From NCBI RefSeq assembly GCF_000382365.1, contig NZ_KB908220.1:1-64000 (forward strand): a stretch of 64,000 nt of DNA. Reading direction: 5' to 3'. Shown piece by piece: positions 60,948-64,000 of the stretch. The translations under genes and the position numbers were made by a program. The first letter of the stretch is position 1, and each line of letters begins with the position of its first letter. The DNA comes from Pannonibacter phragmitetus DSM 14782. Lineage in GTDB: Bacteria > Pseudomonadota > Alphaproteobacteria > Rhizobiales > Stappiaceae. The notes under the pieces are model-generated. The model saw only the letters and a list, made by a program, of their open reading frames with translations, was not told where the DNA came from and did no database searches.

Positions 60948-62312
60948 TCAGTTCGAGGCAGCCTCGTCCTCGTCCTCGGCGACGAGCTTCTCCAGCTCTT
61001 CCTTGGTGACAGTCTTGTCGGTCACCTTGGCGAGGGAGAGGATGAAGTCGACGACCTTTTCCTCATAGATCGGAGCGCGCAGCGAGGCGAGAGCCTGCGG
61101 GTTGCTCTTGTAGAACTCGAACACCTGACGCTCCTGGCCGGGGAACTGGCGCACGCGGTCATAGAGCGCGCGCTGGACTTCCTCGTCCGTCACTTCGATC
61201 TTGTTCTTCTCGCCGATTTCGGAGAGCACCAGACCCAGGCGCACGCGGCGCTCGGCAATCTTGCGGTAGTCGGCCTTGGCGGCCTCTTCCGTGGTGCCTT
61301 CCTCTTCGAAGGTCTTGCCGTTGCGCTTCATGTCGGCCTCAACCTGATTCCAGATGTTCTGGAATTCGGTCTCGAGCAGCTTGGACGGCAGTTCGAACGA
61401 GTAGGACTCGTCCATCTTGTCCAGCAGCTGGCGCTTGACGCGCTGGCGGGTCATGGCGCCGAACTGGCTCTCGATCTGGCCGCGGATGATGCCCTTCAGG
61501 CTGTCCAGCGACTCAAGGCCGAGGCTCTTGGCGAAGTCTTCGTCGATCTTCGCTTCACCGGGAGCGGCAACGTCCTTGAGGACGATGTCGAAGGTGACTT
61601 CCTTGCCGGCGAGCTGCGCAGCCGGGTAGTCTTCCGGGAAGGTCACGGAGATGACCTTTTCCTCACCCTGCTTCATGCCGAGGACGCCTTCCTCGAAGCC
61701 GGGGATGAACTGGCCGGAGCCAAGCACCAGCTGGCCGTTCTCGTCAGCGCCGCCGTCGAAGGGAACGCCGTCGAGCTTGCCGAGGTAGGACATGGTGACG
61801 CGGTCGCCGTTTTCGGCAACGGCGCCTTCGCCCTTGCTCTCGAACGGACGGTTGCTCTCGGCGATCGAGGAGACCTGCTCCATCACGCCTTCTTCGGAGA
61901 TCTCGACGACCGGACGCTCGATCTCGATGCCGGAGAAGTCGATGATGTCGAACTGCGGCAGCAGGTCGTAGCTCATCTTGAAGGCGAGGTCGGCATTGCC
62001 TTCCAGGATCGCCTCTGCCTCGTTGTCCGGCAGATCGATCTCGGGCTGCAGGGCCGGGCGCTCGTTGCGCTCTTCAATGGCCTTCTGGCTGGTTTCCTGA
62101 ATCGTGTTGCTCAGGATCTCTGCCATGGCCTGACGGCCGTACATGCGCTTCAGATGCGCGGCCGGGACCTTGCCCGGACGGAAGCCATTGATGCGCACCT
62201 TGGACTTCAGTTCGTCGAGGTACGTGTCAAGCTTGGCCGCCAGTTCGGTCGCCGGAATAACGACTTTCAGTTCGCGCTTGAGGCCCTCGGAAAGGGTTTC
62301 GGTCACCTGCAT
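60948..62312 (-). CDS. tig: Trigger factor
   Basis: Ribosome-bound chaperone and prolyl isomerase, 454 residues. The N-terminal ribosome-binding domain (with GFRPGKVPAAHLKRMYG near 43-59) is followed by an FKBP-type isomerase domain (about 160-245, DRVTMSYLGKLDGVPFDGG) and a long helical C-terminal chaperone domain. The tail is acidic (EDEDEAASN). The ATG at 62312 lies 170 bases from the tRNA-Leu gene. Confidence 0.97.
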   Translation of the reverse strand: MQVTETLSEGLKRELKVVIPATELAAKLDTYLDELKSKVRINGFRPGKVPAAHLKRMYGRQAMAEILSNTIQETSQKAIEERNERPALQPEIDLPDNEAEAILEGNADLAFKMSYDLLPQFDIIDFSGIEIERPVVEISEEGVMEQVSSIAESNRPFESKGEGAVAENGDRVTMSYLGKLDGVPFDGGADENGQLVLGSGQFIPGFEEGVLGMKQGEEKVISVTFPEDYPAAQLAGKEVTFDIVLKDVAAPGEAKIDEDFAKSLGLESLDSLKGIIRGQIESQFGAMTRQRVKRQLLDKMDESYSFELPSKLLETEFQNIWNQVEADMKRNGKTFEEEGTTEEAAKADYRKIAERRVRLGLVLSEIGEKNKIEVTDEEVQRALYDRVRQFPGQERQVFEFYKSNPQALASLRAPIYEEKVVDFILSLAKVTDKTVTKEELEKLVAEDEDEAASN

Positions 62313-62481
62313 GGTAGTATGCTTCGTCCTCGGTATGGAACCAGCGTTCCATCTTCGTGTTTTCGATCAGCCCATGACGGGCCTCTTTGAAAGGGGGGCC
62401 GCTACGCTCTGGACCAGTTCATCTCTGGACCGGTTGCCCAGATCGGCTGCCTGCGGCCGGCACTCCTCAAGACCCATGACT

Positions 62482-62566
62482 TGGTGCGGGCGGAGGGACT
62501 TGAACCCCCACGGCTTACGCCACCAGAACCTAAATCTGGCGTGTCTACCAGTTCCACCACGCCCGC
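62482..62566 (-). tRNA. tRNA-Leu (anticodon TAG)
   Basis: Minus-strand class II tRNA of 85 bases with a long variable arm: acceptor GCGGGCG with CGCCCGC, anticodon stem CCAGA/TCTGG around TTTAGGT, variable arm GGCGTAAGCC-like, T loop GTTCAAG, discriminator A and encoded CCA. Confidence 0.97.
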
Positions 62567-62766
62567 GACGGCCCTGAACATGATGCAGTCAGGCCTTGCG
62601 AGCCGGAACGGCAGGATCATGCCCGGGGCATTGAGTCTGGAACGCTTTCCGGACGGCAGGTCACTTCCCGCCGCAAAAAACGCTCAACAGCGCCCGTAGC
62701 CAAGGCGGGGCCTCTATAGCACCCGTCCCTGCCGCATCAAAGCAAAAATGGCGGCAGCAGCCATTT

Positions 62767-64000
62767 CTACGCGGAAAGCTCCTGCACCACATCCTTCAGA
62801 GCCGGCAAAAGGTCATCCGCGATCAGCCCGGCCCCGGCAATCTCCGCCGCGCGGCCGTGCATCCACACCCCCATGGCAGCCGCCTCGAAGGCAGGCAGGC
62901 CTTGCGCCAGAAGCCCGGTCACGATCCCCGCCAGCACATCGCCAGAGCCTGCCGTCGCCAGCCAGGGCGTGCCATTGGCATTGATGGCCGCCCGCCCGTC
63001 CGGCGCGGCAATCACCGTATCGGCACCCTTGTATATAATGACAGAGCGGCTGCGCTGCGCTGCGGCACGGGCCGCATCCAGCTTGCCGAGGCCGGACACG
63101 GGCGGCGGCAGATCCGGGAAAAGACGGCCGAATTCACCCGCATGCGGCGTCAGAACCGGAGGCTGCGCACCGCCCCGCACCCTCTTTTCAATGGTAACGA
63201 AAAGAGGTGTCTCCGTTCCTGCAAAACTCGAAAGCGCATCGGCATCCAGCACCAGCCCCTTGCCGGAGGCCACAAGATCCAGCACCAGCGCCTGCGTCTC
63301 CGCCCCCAATCCGGCACCCGGCCCATAGACAAGCGCCGTGATACGGCTGTCCGGCAAAAGTCCGGCCAGCGCCTCTTCCCCGCGCAAGGGGTGCAGCATG
63401 ACGGTGGTCAGATGGCTCGCCAGAACCATCGTGGCGGAGGGCTCGCAGGCAACCGTCACCAGCCCCGCCCCGCTGCGCAGCGCCGCCATGGCCGACAGGC
63501 GTATGGCACCTGTGGCATGAGCCGGACCGGAGATGGCCACCGCATGACCGCGGGAGAACTTGTGCCCGTCCACCCGCGGCCTTGGCACAAAAGCATCCCA
63601 GACCTGCGGCCCGTTGCGCCAGCACCCCGGCCCGCCTGCCGCCTGAACCGTTTCATTGGCAATGCCGATATCGCAAACCTCGACCTTACCACACAGAACA
63701 CGGCCCGGCAGCAGCAGATGCCCCGGCTTCATCCGGCAGAAGGTGACAGTGCGCGCGGCCTTGACGGCAACGCCCCTCACCTCCCCCGTCGCACCATCAA
63801 GTCCGCTCGGCACATCAACGCTCAGCACCGCCAGGCCCGAAGCGTTGAGGCCGTTGACCAGTTCCAGTTCATATCCACTGACAGGACGGGAAAGCCCTGC
63901 GCCAAAAAGCGCATCAATCACCAGCGGAGCGCCTGTTCCCGTACTCTCCTGAAACGGATTGGCGCCTGCCTCCAGAAACCGGATGCCATCGGCCGCTTCT
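62767..64000 (-). CDS. nnr: Bifunctional NAD(P)HX epimerase/dehydratase (5' end outside window)
   Basis: Repairs hydrated NADH and NADPH. The visible 411 or so codons run into the right edge without a start. The first part (VIDALFGAGL..., GLDGATGEV) is the end of the YjeF N-terminal epimerase domain; from about the middle a ribokinase-like ADP-dependent dehydratase domain follows, with the diagnostic ATAGSGDVLAGIVTGL near the C-terminus. The codon at 63921 sometimes read as start is a GTG inside the domain, and the frame stays open upstream of it. Divergence or operon with the next gene cannot be seen. Confidence 0.93.
   Translation of the reverse strand, partial: EAADGIRFLEAGANPFQESTGTGAPLVIDALFGAGLSRPVSGYELELVNGLNASGLAVLSVDVPSGLDGATGEVRGVAVKAARTVTFCRMKPGHLLLPGRVLCGKVEVCDIGIANETVQAAGGPGCWRNGPQVWDAFVPRPRVDGHKFSRGHAVAISGPAHATGAIRLSAMAALRSGAGLVTVACEPSATMVLASHLTTVMLHPLRGEEALAGLLPDSRITALVYGPGAGLGAETQALVLDLVASGKGLVLDADALSSFAGTETPLFVTIEKRVRGGAQPPVLTPHAGEFGRLFPDLPPPVSGLGKLDAARAAAQRSRSVIIYKGADTVIAAPDGRAAINANGTPWLATAGSGDVLAGIVTGLLAQGLPAFEAAAMGVWMHGRAAEIAGAGLIADDLLPALKDVVQELSA

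Noticed and set aside
62402-62699. ORFs over the tRNA-Leu (one with VELVDTPDLGSGG, one with AEGLEPPRL)
   Set aside because: Both are translations of the tRNA gene in one or the other direction.

Overview
This window is chromosomal DNA of an alphaproteobacterium, most likely of the order Hyphomicrobiales (Rhizobiales), possibly near Stappiaceae/Pannonibacter. The order-level call rests on gene order (comEC-gltX-gltA-lpxB...; nuoA to nuoN followed by birA-rnj-mce-DUF1467-proS-lolCD-dnaE; lon-clpX-clpP-tig), on LpxI in place of LpxH, on a short ProRS of 442 residues and on high GC; the genus is a guess. Apart from a divergent/convergent island at the left (gltX, gltA), one transposase end and one chemoreceptor, every protein gene reads on the minus strand.

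Layout from left to right: an ISAs1-family transposase end (1-548) abutting a dispersed palindromic repeat; comEC (minus) diverging from gltX-gltA (plus); then a long minus-strand run read from right to left as rpsB-tsf-pyrH-frr-uppS-cdsA-dxr-rseP-bamA-lpxD-fabZ-lpxA-lpxI-lpxB. This run links translation, isoprenoid/undecaprenyl and phospholipid precursors, outer-membrane protein assembly and lipid A synthesis. Upstream of it lie dnaE, a 32-codon membrane-peptide gene, a repeat block, the lipoprotein exporter genes lolC-lolD and proS. A 1-kb non-coding stretch (29018-30046) holds a candidate small RNA with a clear terminator and a 32-bp inverted pair of REP-like hairpins.

Positions 30047-49701 form one large respiratory operon read from the right: nuoA-B-C-D, an FkbM-type methyltransferase, nuoE-F, a pentapeptide-repeat protein, nuoG-H, a two-helix membrane protein, nuoI-J-K-L-M-N, birA, rnj, mce and a DUF1467 gene. 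The three unnamed inserts are tightly packed with their neighbours and are candidate Complex I accessory factors. A near-consensus promoter precedes nuoA.

From 50332 to 54768, between a tandem tRNA-Asp pair and tRNA-Val, lies an accessory block: a Cache-HAMP chemoreceptor and, convergent to it, an overlapping gene pair that encodes an RsbQ-like alpha/beta hydrolase and a PAS-PAS-GGDEF protein. In Bacillus, RsbQ partners the PAS domain of the phosphatase RsbP. Here the same kind of hydrolase sits beside a PAS-containing diguanylate cyclase, which suggests a hydrolase-to-PAS pathway that feeds c-di-GMP. This is the most interesting system in the window.

The right end carries the proteostasis cluster hupB, lon, clpX, clpP, tig, a tRNA-Leu and the 5'-truncated nnr gene for NAD(P)HX repair.
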